A stretch of DNA of 64,000 nucleotides, from the NCBI RefSeq assembly GCF_016863435.1, contig NZ_BOOW01000009.1:62001-126000 (forward strand), given 5' to 3'. Origin of the DNA: Sinosporangium siamense. Lineage in GTDB: Bacteria > Actinomycetota > Actinomycetes > Streptosporangiales > Streptosporangiaceae. Made by a program: the position numbers and the translations under genes. Of this stretch, positions 33,428 through 41,777 are shown piece by piece; position 1 is the first letter of the stretch, and each line of letters starts with the position of its first letter. The notes under the pieces were generated by a model, which worked only from the letters and a program-made list of their open reading frames with translations, was not told where the DNA came from and searched no databases.

Positions 33428-34816
33428 ATGACGCGCACACGAAACGAACGCCTGGCGACGCTGCTCGCCGAAGCCGGCTGGTCGCGCGCGCAGGCGACCG
33501 CCGCCTACAACCGTGTGGTCAGGGAGGCACAGCACACGGACTGCGCCACCATCGGCCGATCTCATGTCAGCATGTGGGTAGGCGGAACAATGCCCTCCGG
33601 CATGGCCCCTCTAATCTTGTGCCAGGCGCTGTCTCGGCATCTCAGGCGTGAGATCACACCGGACGAGCTCGGATTCGCCGTCCCCCGCCCGGCAGGGCAG
33701 AGGCCTGCCAGGTGGGACGGTAACCCTGTGACAGCGCTGACCGAGCTGGGGAGAACGGACTTGGACGCCAACCGCAGGGACCTTTTGGCCGGGGCGGTCT
33801 ACTCCGCTGTGTCGCTCGCCCTGCCCGACGCGGCGTGGTGGAGGGCCAAGGCCGAGGAGCCGACGACGCCGCATTCGCGCAGACAGCGATGCGTCCACCG
33901 TGAGGACGTGCTCGCCGTCCGGCAGCTCACCACCGCCTTCTCCAACATTGACCAGCTACGTGGTGGCGGCCACGGCAGGAAGGCGCTGGTGCAGTACCTG
34001 AACTCCGACGTCGCCGCCTTACTTCGCGGCACGTTTCCCAACGAGCAGGTCAAGCGCGATATGTTCGCCGCCGCCAGCGAGTTGGCCTATCTGTCCGGCT
34101 GGATGGCCTTCGACAACAACGAGCAGGTTCTCGCGCAGAAGTACTTCCACCTTGCCCTTCGGCTTGCCGCCCCTGCTGCCGCTCCGCCGCTGGCCGGGCA
34201 CATCCTGCGCGCCATGGCGCATCAAGCGGTCGACCTCGGCTTCTACAAGCTGAGCTTGGAACTCTCCGCAGCCTCTGTAGAAGGTCAGCGCTACAGGTCG
34301 GCCACCCCTCGGGAGCGCGCCTTGCTCGGCGTCGTCCATGCCCGGGGGCTTGCGGCCACCGGCCAGGGACAGGCCGCTGCGAAGGCACTGCTGAGGGCGG
34401 AGGACGACCTGCTGGCGGCCGGCGATGCCATCGAAGAGCCATCCCGCATGTTCTTTTTCACCGAGGCATCCCTGGCGCATGAGACCGCTTGTGCCTTGCG
34501 TGACAGCGGCGACCACCAAGGCGCCATCCGCGAATTCCGGCGAAGCGCCCAAACCAGGGGAACTGCCTTCCGGCGCACACACGCCGTCACACTCGGCTAC
34601 CTGGGGGCCGCACAGATCGCTGCGGGTCACGTCGAAGGAGCATGCGCCACTTGGGGAAAAGCTCTGGACGCGATGGAGGAGGGCATCCACTCCAGCCGGG
34701 CGCGGAAAACGATCGTCGACATGCGTAACCTGCTCTCCCCCTTCCGGCGCCGCCGGATACCTCTCCTCGCCGAGCTGGACGCGCGTGGCGCCTCCTACCT
34801 CGCTCACGTAGATTGA
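33428..34816 (+). CDS. Helix-turn-helix/TPR-type regulator
   Basis: 462 residues from ATG 33428 (GGGGGGC upstream). The N-terminal ~85 residues look like a degenerate XRE-type domain (RLATLLAEAGWSRAQATAAYNRVVREA, then IGRSHVSMWVGGTMPSG). The remainder is made of helical hairpins resembling tetratricopeptide repeats (DMFAAASELAYLSGWMAFDNNEQVLAQKYFHLALRLA and following). Such proteins are common 'transcriptional regulator/TPR' genes beside actinomycete RiPP clusters. Being divergent from the cluster, it is the likely pathway regulator, possibly sensing a peptide. That role is inferred. Confidence 0.75.
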   Translation: MTRTRNERLATLLAEAGWSRAQATAAYNRVVREAQHTDCATIGRSHVSMWVGGTMPSGMAPLILCQALSRHLRREITPDELGFAVPRPAGQRPARWDGNPVTALTELGRTDLDANRRDLLAGAVYSAVSLALPDAAWWRAKAEEPTTPHSRRQRCVHREDVLAVRQLTTAFSNIDQLRGGGHGRKALVQYLNSDVAALLRGTFPNEQVKRDMFAAASELAYLSGWMAFDNNEQVLAQKYFHLALRLAAPAAAPPLAGHILRAMAHQAVDLGFYKLSLELSAASVEGQRYRSATPRERALLGVVHARGLAATGQGQAAAKALLRAEDDLLAAGDAIEEPSRMFFFTEASLAHETACALRDSGDHQGAIREFRRSAQTRGTAFRRTHAVTLGYLGAAQIAAGHVEGACATWGKALDAMEEGIHSSRARKTIVDMRNLLSPFRRRRIPLLAELDARGASYLAHVD

Positions 34817-34847
34817 GACCCTCATGCCCCTTGAGTGAGGGAAACTC

Positions 34848-35312
34848 ATGCCACACTCGCTGGAGATCCAGCCCGTAGGTGTCGTTGTCGGCGGACGCAG
34901 CGAAGTCAGCGACGACCATTGGGACGGCCCCGCCGTCATCCGGCTCAACCCCGACTACCCGGTCGAGGTCGTTCAAGGCCTGGAGGAGTTCTCTCATCTA
35001 CTGGTCGTCTGGCACTTCCACCGCGCCTCACCCAATGATGTGGCCCTTCATGCCCGCAGTCCGCGCAACAATCCCGCCTGGCCGCCCACCGGGACCTTCG
35101 TCCACCGCAACCACCGCCGCCCCAATCAGCTAGCGCAGTCCTTTCCGCGACTGCTGAAGGTGGAGGGGCTCGACCTCCACGTGACCGACCTGGACGCCAT
35201 CGACGGCAGCCCGATCTACGACCTGGCTCCCTACTTCACTGCGATGGGCCCCAGGGGGACCGTCAGCGAGCCCGCCTGGCCGGGTGAGATGTTGGCGAAC
35301 TACTGGGGGTAG
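34848..35312 (+). CDS. TrmO/TsaA-family SAM-dependent methyltransferase
   Basis: 154 residues from ATG 34848, 31 bases after the regulator gene. TrmO signatures: LEEFSHLLVVWHFHRAS, the motif around HRRPNQLAQSFPRLLKVEGLDLHVTDLDAIDGSPIYDLAPY, and a truncated N-terminal strand. TrmO methylates t6A37 in tRNA-Thr in E. coli; actinomycetes carry additional family members of unknown target. Its position in a RiPP locus leaves open a tailoring role on the peptide. The C-terminal end runs directly into the IS remnant. Confidence 0.82.
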   Translation: MPHSLEIQPVGVVVGGRSEVSDDHWDGPAVIRLNPDYPVEVVQGLEEFSHLLVVWHFHRASPNDVALHARSPRNNPAWPPTGTFVHRNHRRPNQLAQSFPRLLKVEGLDLHVTDLDAIDGSPIYDLAPYFTAMGPRGTVSEPAWPGEMLANYWG

Positions 35313-35755
35313 CAGGTGCCCGGCACCAGCCCCAGGGTGTTCACCAGCAGGTGGCGCTTGACCCCGAACACCTTCCTGGCACCGTCGTACCCGTGCAGGC
35401 CGCCCCGCTCGGTGCCCTTCACGCTCTGACTGTTGATCACGCCCGCGCTCGGCGCGGGATCCCGGCCTCGGCGGATGCGCTCCCGTTCGCGCAGGGCCGC
35501 CGCGACGGCCTCCCAGCGGTTCTCCTCCCGCCACAGCCTCCAGTGGTGGTAGGCAGTCTGCCAGGGCGGGAAGTCGTGCGGCAGCAACCGCCACGTGCGG
35601 TCGGCACGCAGCCGGTAGGCGATCGCGTCCACGATCTCCCGCCGGGGTGCGCCACCTGGCGGCCTCCGGGCTTCGGCGCGGGGATCAAGGGTTCCAGCAG
35701 TACCACTCCCGATTGGTGAGGTCGGCAGGGTAGGTGCGGCGGTGGCCGGGCATGG
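35300..35755 (-). pseudogene. IS5-family transposase, frameshifted and 3'-truncated
   Basis: From ATG 35755 the frame reads MPGHRRTYPADLTNREW and then hits a shift. LLEPLIPAPKPGGR continues in a second frame, and REIVDAIAYRLRADRTWRLLPHDFPPWQTAYHHWRLW in a third. The DUF4096 N-terminal domain and the start of the DDE domain (INSQSVKGTERGG, GVKRHLLVNTLGLV) are present. The C-terminal half with the remaining catalytic residues is missing. At least two frameshifts plus truncation make it inactive. Confidence 0.88.
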
Positions 35756-35832
35756 GGGAACCTCTCGTACCCAGCACCTCATGAAGGGGACATCACGACC
35801 AGTTACTGGTCGGCTAGCTCTTCAGACACTCT
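35308..35832 (-). mobile_element. IS5-like element remnant
   Basis: Contains the broken transposase and ~75 bases of its upstream end, finishing with GAGTGTCTGAAGAGC read on the minus strand, which looks like an IS terminal repeat. The element abuts the third DUF397 sequence, whose first codons are missing, so the insertion probably cut that gene. The other end is lost at the TrmO-like gene. Exact boundaries are uncertain. Confidence 0.7.
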
Positions 35833-36021
35833 CTAGCGGCCGCGACGTGGCGGAAATCCGGCCGTTCGGCGGGAAACGGCAACTGCGTTGAAGTTGCGTG
35901 TCTCGGTGACGGCGGGAGGGCTGTTCGAGACAGTAAGAGCCCCGACAGGCCCAAACTGGTCTTCACGGCCGGGGAATGGGCCGCCCTTGTGGCAGGGGTC
36001 AATGACGGAGAGTTCGACTAG
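35833..36021 (+). pseudogene. DUF397 gene lacking its start (third copy)
   Basis: The frame [35 protein letters not shown]... is open to TAG 36019-36021 and differs from the 21814-22017 copy at only seven bases over 189. The first five codons and the overlapping XRE gene are missing. They are replaced by the IS-end sequence, so there is no start codon or ribosome site. Confidence 0.88.
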
Positions 36022-36114
36022 CGCCGAAGCCTCTGAGGGGTCTCAGGGGTTCGTCCTGGCCCGCCGCTTGGTCGAACGCCGGTCGGCTGATGTGCTTCTT
36101 GGCGTGCTCCCCGG
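35833..36114 (+). repeat. Direct repeat, right copy (DUF397 plus VOC-gene tail)
   Basis: Colinear with 21829-22111. After the DUF397 remnant it contains the antisense tail of a VOC gene ([15 protein letters not shown] against [15 protein letters not shown] in the intact gene), although no VOC gene body is present here. That shows it is a copied segment and not a conserved gene neighbourhood. Confidence 0.88.
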
Positions 36115-36210
36115 CCCCGGCGCACGGGGCTTGTGGCGACCTGGGTTGGGTGAGTGCTTGGCGGGGTGGCCGAGCGGCCCGGGTGGGGCGGGCGCAGGGG
36201 GCGCGTGAGG

Positions 36211-36912
36211 TCAGCAGCCGCCGTTCGCCTGGGCGACGAAGGCGTTGAAGAGGGAAGGGTCGTCCCCGGCCTCGGGATGCCACTGTACGGCTATCGCGAA
36301 CGGATGGCCGGGGATCTCCAGGGCCTCGATGGTGCCGTCCTCGGCGGTGGCGGCGATGCTGAGGCCGTGGCCGAGGCGGTCGGCGGCCTGGTGGTGGTAG
36401 TGCGAGCAGTCGAGCATGTCCTTGCCCGTGATCGTGGCCAGTCGGCTGTCGGGGGCGAGGAGGACGGGGAGGTTGCCGAAGGTCGCCGGAGCCGGGGCGT
36501 GTCCGGCGTGGCCGACGAGGTCGGGCAGGTGCTGGTGGAGGGTGCCGCCGAGGGCCACGTTGAGCACTTGCAGCCCCCGGCAGATGCCGAGGAAGGGCAG
36601 GTCCGACTCGACCGCCCGACAAACCAAGGCAACCTCCGCTTCATCACGAAATTTCCGGACGTGGCTGGTGGCTGGGTGGGGGGCTTCGCCGTACCACGTG
36701 GGGTCGACGTCGCCGCCCCCGGCGACGATCAGCCCGTCGAGCCGCTCGACCAGCCTGGCCGGGTCTCCCGCGGGCGGCAGGAGCACCGGCTGGCCGCCGG
36801 CGGCCACCACCTTGTCGATGTAGGTGAGCGGGAGGACCGCCGACGGCAGCCGCCAGGCGGAGAAGCTCGCCGTTTCGACGTAGCACGTGATGCCGATGAG
36901 GGGACGGTTCAT
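36211..36912 (-). CDS. Gamma-glutamyl-GABA hydrolase-like class I amidotransferase (PuuD-like)
   Basis: 233 residues from ATG 36912, overlapping the SDR stop (TGATG). Peptidase C26 signatures: nucleophile Cys111 in LPFLGICRGLQVLNVALGGTLHQHL and the catalytic His-Glu in VQWHPEAGDD. It hydrolyses gamma-glutamyl bonds, as E. coli PuuD frees GABA from gamma-Glu-GABA. It is the last gene of an operon that starts with a glutamine-synthetase-like ligase, matching a gamma-glutamylation pathway. Confidence 0.88.
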   Translation of the reverse strand: MNRPLIGITCYVETASFSAWRLPSAVLPLTYIDKVVAAGGQPVLLPPAGDPARLVERLDGLIVAGGGDVDPTWYGEAPHPATSHVRKFRDEAEVALVCRAVESDLPFLGICRGLQVLNVALGGTLHQHLPDLVGHAGHAPAPATFGNLPVLLAPDSRLATITGKDMLDCSHYHHQAADRLGHGLSIAATAEDGTIEALEIPGHPFAIAVQWHPEAGDDPSLFNAFVAQANGGC

Positions 36913-37682
36913 CACGCGTCCAACGGAGTGACGTAGGCACCTGAGATGCCTCCGTCGACGAGGAACTGGGACGCGGTGATGAAGGAGGCGTCGTCGGAGG
37001 CGAGGAAGGCCACCGCGGCGGCGATCTCGGACGCCTCGGCGAACCGGCCCAGGGGGACGTGCACGAGGCGCCGCCGGGCACGCTCGGGGTCCTTGGCGAA
37101 CAACTCCTGTAGTAGTGGTGTGTTGACCGGGCCGGGGCAGAGCGCGTTGACCCGGATGCCCTCACGGGCGAACTGCACGCCGAGCTCACGGGTCATCGCC
37201 AGCACTCCGCCCTTGCTGGCGGTGTAGGAGATCTGTGAGGTGGCCGACCCCATGACCGCCGTGAAGGAGGCCGTGTTGACGATGCATCCCCGGCCCTGGC
37301 GTCTCATATAGGGGATGACGTGCTTGCAGCAGAGATAAACCGAGGTGAGGTTGACATCCTGGACGCGCCGCCAGGCGTTTAACCCGGTGACGAGGATGGA
37401 GTCGTCTTCCGGAGGTGAGATGCCCGCGTTGTTAAACGCGATGTCCACGCTCCCATATGTCTTGAACGTGGTTTCGTATACGGCTGCGACGTCCTCCTCA
37501 ACCGTCACATCCGCCCGCACGAACAGGCCGCCTACCTCGGCCGCGGCCTCTTCTCCGGTCGCAGGGTCCACATCGACACAGACCACCCGCGCTCCCTCGG
37601 CGGCGAAGCGCCGCGCGGTGGCCAGGCCGATGCCGCTCCCCGCTCCCGTGATGACCGCGACCCGGTCCTTGAGACGGTGCAT
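36912..37682 (-). CDS. Short-chain dehydrogenase/reductase
   Basis: 256 residues. Cofactor motif TGAGSGIG (residues ~11-18), NNAG, and the catalytic Ser/Tyr/Lys in NTASFTAVMGSATSQISYTASKGG. CVDVDP after the second strand ends in Asp, so it probably prefers NAD. It sits between the aldehyde dehydrogenase and hydrolase genes in the gamma-glutamylation operon. It may act on an amino-alcohol-derived intermediate, but the substrate is not readable. Confidence 0.9.
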   Translation of the reverse strand: MHRLKDRVAVITGAGSGIGLATARRFAAEGARVVCVDVDPATGEEAAAEVGGLFVRADVTVEEDVAAVYETTFKTYGSVDIAFNNAGISPPEDDSILVTGLNAWRRVQDVNLTSVYLCCKHVIPYMRRQGRGCIVNTASFTAVMGSATSQISYTASKGGVLAMTRELGVQFAREGIRVNALCPGPVNTPLLQELFAKDPERARRRLVHVPLGRFAEASEIAAAVAFLASDDASFITASQFLVDGGISGAYVTPLDA

Positions 37683-37720
37683 GCCTCTTGTCGCTCCCGA
37701 TGATGAAGATCGTTATGGTC

Positions 37721-39067
37721 TCATTGGTCGGCGAGGAAGACGTTCTTGGTCTCGCTGAAGGCGGCCAGCGCGTCGGGACCGAGTTCCCGGCCGAGCCCCG
37801 ACTCCTTGTAGCCGCCAAACGGGGTCCAATAGCGCACCGACGAGTGAGAATTGACGGAAAGGTTTCCCGCCTCGACGGCACGGGCCACGCGCAACGCCCG
37901 GCCCACGTCACGGGTCCAGATCGACCCGGACAGACCGTACCGCGTGTTGTTGGCAATCCGCACAGCCTCGATCTCGTCCCCGAACGGCACCACCGACACG
38001 ACGGGCCCGAAGATCTCCTCGGTGAACGCCGGATCGTCCAGTGACGCCGGTGTCAACACCGTCGGCGGAAACCAGAAGCCTCGCCCGGCAGGGCACTCAC
38101 CCTGCATGTAGGGGGCGGTGGACACAAATGACGCCACCCGGTCCCGGTGCTCGGCGCTAATCAACGGACCCATTTCGGTAGCCTCGTCCAGCGGGTCGCC
38201 GACTACCAAGCAATTCACAGCGTTTCCCAGCTTCGCCAGGAACTCGTCATAGATCGAACGCTGCACGAGCACCCGGGAACGCGCGCAGCAATCCTGGCCC
38301 GAGTTGTCGAACACCGCATACGGCGCGCTGGCCGCCGCGCGGTCCACGTCGGCGTCGGCGAACACGATGTTGGCGCTCTTTCCGCCCAGCTCAAGCGTGA
38401 CCCGCTTGACCGTGGCGGCGGCCTTCACCATCACCTGCTTGCCCACCTCGGTGGAGCCGGTAAAGACAATCTTGTTCACGCCGGGGTGGCCCGCGAGCGC
38501 CGCCCCGGCGACCTCGCCTTCGCCGGGAAGCACTTGCAGCACCCCCTCCGGCAAACCCGCCTCAAGCGCCAGCTCCGCCAGCCGCAGCGCGGTCAGCGGG
38601 GTCTGCTCGGCCGGCTTCACGATCACCGTGTTGCCGGCCGCGAGGGCGGGAGCCGTACCCCACATCATGATGACCATGGGGTAGTTCCACGGCGCGATCA
38701 CCCCGACCACGCCGAGCGGCTCCTGAAAGGTGATGTCCACCCCGCCGGGCACGGGGATCTGGCGGCCGAACTGCCGCTCGGGGGCACCTGAGTAGTAGAA
38801 GAGCACGTCCCGCACGTTGCCCGCCTCCCAGCGGGCGGTGCTCACGGTGTGTCCCGCGCTGACGATCTCCAGACTCGCGAGTTCGTCCGCGTGGGCGTCC
38901 ACGAGCGCCGCGAACCGCCGCAGCAGCGCCGCCCGGTCGCCGGGGGCCGTCTCACGCCAGCGCGCGAAGGCCGCGCGCGCCAGCCGTACCGCCTCGTCGA
39001 CCCCTGCGGCCTCGGTGGCCTCGACCTCCGCCACGACCTCCTCGGTCGCAGGATTGACGATCTTCAT
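37721..39067 (-). CDS. Aldehyde dehydrogenase (PuuC/betaine-aldehyde type)
   Basis: 448 residues, slightly shorter than the usual ~480. Motifs: PWNYPMVIMMWGTAPALAAGNTVIVKPAEQTP, then NKIVFTGSTEVGKQV, LELGGKSANIVFADADVD with the general-base Glu, and the catalytic Cys in FDNSGQDCCARSR. Its start overlaps the ligase stop by four bases. In the gamma-glutamyl polyamine pathway this step oxidises gamma-glutamyl-aminobutyraldehyde to the acid, the substrate for the hydrolase encoded two genes on. Confidence 0.92.
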   Translation of the reverse strand: MKIVNPATEEVVAEVEATEAAGVDEAVRLARAAFARWRETAPGDRAALLRRFAALVDAHADELASLEIVSAGHTVSTARWEAGNVRDVLFYYSGAPERQFGRQIPVPGGVDITFQEPLGVVGVIAPWNYPMVIMMWGTAPALAAGNTVIVKPAEQTPLTALRLAELALEAGLPEGVLQVLPGEGEVAGAALAGHPGVNKIVFTGSTEVGKQVMVKAAATVKRVTLELGGKSANIVFADADVDRAAASAPYAVFDNSGQDCCARSRVLVQRSIYDEFLAKLGNAVNCLVVGDPLDEATEMGPLISAEHRDRVASFVSTAPYMQGECPAGRGFWFPPTVLTPASLDDPAFTEEIFGPVVSVVPFGDEIEAVRIANNTRYGLSGSIWTRDVGRALRVARAVEAGNLSVNSHSSVRYWTPFGGYKESGLGRELGPDALAAFSETKNVFLADQ

Positions 39068-40452
39068 AGCCGCTCGAACCCCCGAAACATCTCCCAGTCG
39101 GTGACCGCGCTGTCGAACGCGTCGATCTCGACCCGCGCGGCGTTGGCGTAGTGATCGACCACTTCGTCACCGAAGAGGTCCCGGGCGATCGGAGACGCCT
39201 CAAACAGGCTCAACGCCTCATGGAGCGTCCCAGGGAGCCGCTCGGCCCCCGAAAGGTAGGCGTTGCCGTCATACGGCGCCTCAAGCGGTAGCTCACGCTC
39301 GATGCCGTATAAACCACCGGCGATCATCGCGGCCACCGCGAGGTAGGGGTTGACGTCGGCCCCCGGCACCCGGTTCTCCACCCGCAGCGACAGGCCCGAG
39401 CCGATCAGGCGCAGCGCACACGTGCGGTTGTCCAGGCCCCAGGAACCCGCGGTCGGGGCGAAACTGCTCCCCGCGAACCGCTTGTAGGAGTTGATGTTGG
39501 GCGCGAAGAGCAGGGTCATGTCGCGCAGGCACGCGAGCTGCCCGGCCACGAAGTGCCGTCCCACCTGTGACAGGCCGTACGGCTCAGCCGGCGCGGCCAT
39601 CACCGGCTCGCCGGAGGGCGTGCGCAGGGACAGGTGAATGTGGCAGGAGTTGCCCTCCCGCTGATTCGGCTTCGCCATGAAGGTGATCGACACGCCCTGC
39701 GCGGCGGCGATCTCTTTAGCGCCGTTCTTATAGATCGCGTGATTGTCGCATGTTGTGAGCGCGTCGGCGTAGCGAAAAGCGATCTCGTGCTGACCGAGAT
39801 TGCACTCGCCCTTGGCCGACTCGACATACAGGCCCGCTCCCTCCATGCCCAGCCGGATGGCCCGCAGCAGAGGCTCGACCCGGGAGGTGCCGAGGAGGGA
39901 GTAGTCAACGTTGTACAGGTTCGCCGGAGTGAGGTCCCGGTAGGCGCGCCGCTGCGCCTCCTCATAGCTGTCCCGATAGACGACGAACTCCAGTTCGGTC
40001 CCGACCTGCGCGGTCCAGCCGCGCTCGGCCAGTTTGCCGAGCTGGCGCCTGAGCACCTGGCGGGGAGAGGCCACCACCTCGCCGCCGCCGGCCCAGGCCA
40101 GGTCGGCCATGAGGAACGCGGTGCCCTCCTGCCACGGGATGTTCCGCAGCGTGGCCAGGTCGGGGCGGAACACGAAGTCGCCGTATCCCGTGTCCCAGGA
40201 CGACATGGCGAACCCGCTCACGGGGTTCATGTCCACGTCGACGGCGAGGAGGTAGGCACAACCCTCCATGCCGTGCGCGGCGACCTCCTCTAGAAAGAAC
40301 CGGGCGGACAGCCGCTTGCCCTGGAGGCGCCCCTGCATATCGGCGGCTGCCAGCACCACGGTGTCGACACGACCTGCCGCCACCTCCACGCTCAGCTCCT
40401 CGACCGTGAGCGTTCCCGCCACGTCGCTCTCCTCGTGAAGATTATTGGTCAA
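39064..40452 (-). CDS. Glutamine-synthetase-family ligase (gamma-glutamyl amine/polyamine synthetase type)
   Basis: 462 residues. GS fold motifs: VGTELEFVVYRDSYEEAQ, GECNLGQHEIAFRYADAL, SCHIHLSLRTPSGEP, NSYKRFAGSSFAPT and NRTCALRLIGSG. These keep the metal and ATP ligands, but the sequence lacks the conserved adenylylation-site region of GlnA. Together with the aldehyde dehydrogenase and class I hydrolase behind it, this fits GlnA3/GlnA4-like enzymes that ligate glutamate to polyamines or ethanolamine for catabolism. No amine oxidase gene is present, so one pathway step is unassigned. Confidence 0.85.
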   Translation of the reverse strand: MTNNLHEESDVAGTLTVEELSVEVAAGRVDTVVLAAADMQGRLQGKRLSARFFLEEVAAHGMEGCAYLLAVDVDMNPVSGFAMSSWDTGYGDFVFRPDLATLRNIPWQEGTAFLMADLAWAGGGEVVASPRQVLRRQLGKLAERGWTAQVGTELEFVVYRDSYEEAQRRAYRDLTPANLYNVDYSLLGTSRVEPLLRAIRLGMEGAGLYVESAKGECNLGQHEIAFRYADALTTCDNHAIYKNGAKEIAAAQGVSITFMAKPNQREGNSCHIHLSLRTPSGEPVMAAPAEPYGLSQVGRHFVAGQLACLRDMTLLFAPNINSYKRFAGSSFAPTAGSWGLDNRTCALRLIGSGLSLRVENRVPGADVNPYLAVAAMIAGGLYGIERELPLEAPYDGNAYLSGAERLPGTLHEALSLFEASPIARDLFGDEVVDHYANAARVEIDAFDSAVTDWEMFRGFERL

Positions 40453-40782
40453 TTGTCAGACCCCTGTGGTCTACCCACCCTCATCTACAGCCGCAACCTC
40501 CGCCCCAGCCTCAGCCCAACATCGCTCACCCGAGCGATCCACACAAGACGGTCATATGCGTTGTGACGTGACTCTGGACGTGCTATAGCCGTTCTTCGGG
40601 GATTTCTGGCTTAGGCATGGCGTTACCTCTCTAAAGAGAGCTTCTGCGCGACGCCGTGCCGCGTGCCTCCCGAGTGGCCGTGGAACGGGCGATTTTCGGC
40701 GGGTCAGGCACCCTGGGCCTGTCCGCCGGGCAGGATGAAGCTCCTCATAGGGTCGTAACATCAGTAACGGGGCGAAGGGTTT
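40453..40782. other. Divergent promoter region, no gene seen
   Basis: 330 bases between two divergent genes. It contains a short perfect palindrome CTCTCTAAAGAGAG near 40627-40640, which could be a regulator site, and otherwise nothing recognisable. Confidence 0.45.
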
Positions 40783-41685
40783 ATGGGGGACTGGTTCCAG
40801 CAGCGCATTATCGAGACCGGGCGGCTACCGCTGTTCAGCTTCTTCGTGGCGCTGATCGTGGCGTTTGTGTTCACCCGCATCAACGTGCGGCTCATCCGGG
40901 CCAACGTGCGGTGGTGGTTCAAGAACGTCAACGTCGGCGAAGTGCACGTCCACCACGTCGTCTTCGGAGTGGTGCTCATGCTCGTCGGCGGGGTGACCGG
41001 CCTGATCGTCTCCACCGTCTCACCCGGCTGGTTCGCCGTCACCGCCGCGATCTTCGGCGTGGGCGCAGCGCTGGTCCTGGATGAGTTCGCCCTCATCCTG
41101 CACCTCAGGGACGTCTACTGGTCGGAGGAGGGGCGCACCTCCGTCGACGCCGTGTTCGTCGCCGTCGCCGTGACCGGCCTCCTCCTGCTCGGCCTGCGCC
41201 CCCTCGGCTGGGAGAACCCCGACGGCACCCCGCAGGGCGTGTGGATAGCCGTCGGCTTCCTCTTCGGCAACCTCGTCCTCGCGATCGTCACGCTCCTCAA
41301 GGGCAAGATCTGGACCGGCCTGGTCGGCCTTTTCATCCCCGTCCTGCTGATCGTCGGCGCCGTCCGCATCGCCCGCCCCGGCTCCCCGTGGGCCCACTGG
41401 TACTTCGCCCCCGACTCCCAGCGCCCGCGCCCCGCCAAGTGGGCCAAAGCCGTACACCGCGAGAACCGGTTCCGGAGACCCGCCATCCGCGCCAAAATCG
41501 CCTTCCAGGAGTTCCTCTCCGGACGCCACGACCTTCCCTCCCCGATCCGCCGCCTCTCCGCCCATATCCAGGACACCGTGGGCGAACTCCAGCAGCGCCA
41601 CACCCACCGCCACGACCCCACCCGAGCCGACCCGCCCCGCACCGAGGACGAGACCACCGGCCCCGCCACCCGCCGTCACCGCTGA
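40783..41685 (+). CDS. Polytopic membrane protein, unknown function
   Basis: 300 residues from ATG 40783. Six or so hydrophobic helices lie within residues ~18-205 (LFSFFVALIVAFVFTRI, HVVFGVVLMLVGGVTGLIV, WFAVTAAIFGVGAALVLDEFALIL and others). A His-rich motif EVHVHHVVFG precedes helix 2, and a charged segment with DEFALILHLRDVYW follows helix 3. The ~95-residue C-terminal tail is hydrophilic and basic, then Arg/His/Pro-rich. I recognise it as a type conserved in actinomycetes without assigned function. The embedded His and acidic residues suggest a metal or ion site. Confidence 0.75.
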   Translation: MGDWFQQRIIETGRLPLFSFFVALIVAFVFTRINVRLIRANVRWWFKNVNVGEVHVHHVVFGVVLMLVGGVTGLIVSTVSPGWFAVTAAIFGVGAALVLDEFALILHLRDVYWSEEGRTSVDAVFVAVAVTGLLLLGLRPLGWENPDGTPQGVWIAVGFLFGNLVLAIVTLLKGKIWTGLVGLFIPVLLIVGAVRIARPGSPWAHWYFAPDSQRPRPAKWAKAVHRENRFRRPAIRAKIAFQEFLSGRHDLPSPIRRLSAHIQDTVGELQQRHTHRHDPTRADPPRTEDETTGPATRRHR

Positions 41686-41777
41686 TCTAGTGGGCTGCGC
41701 CGTACGGCGGAAGCCAGATCGGCGACGTGATCCTCACGTTGTCCGACAATCCGTGTCCGATAGGTCACACTGGAGTG

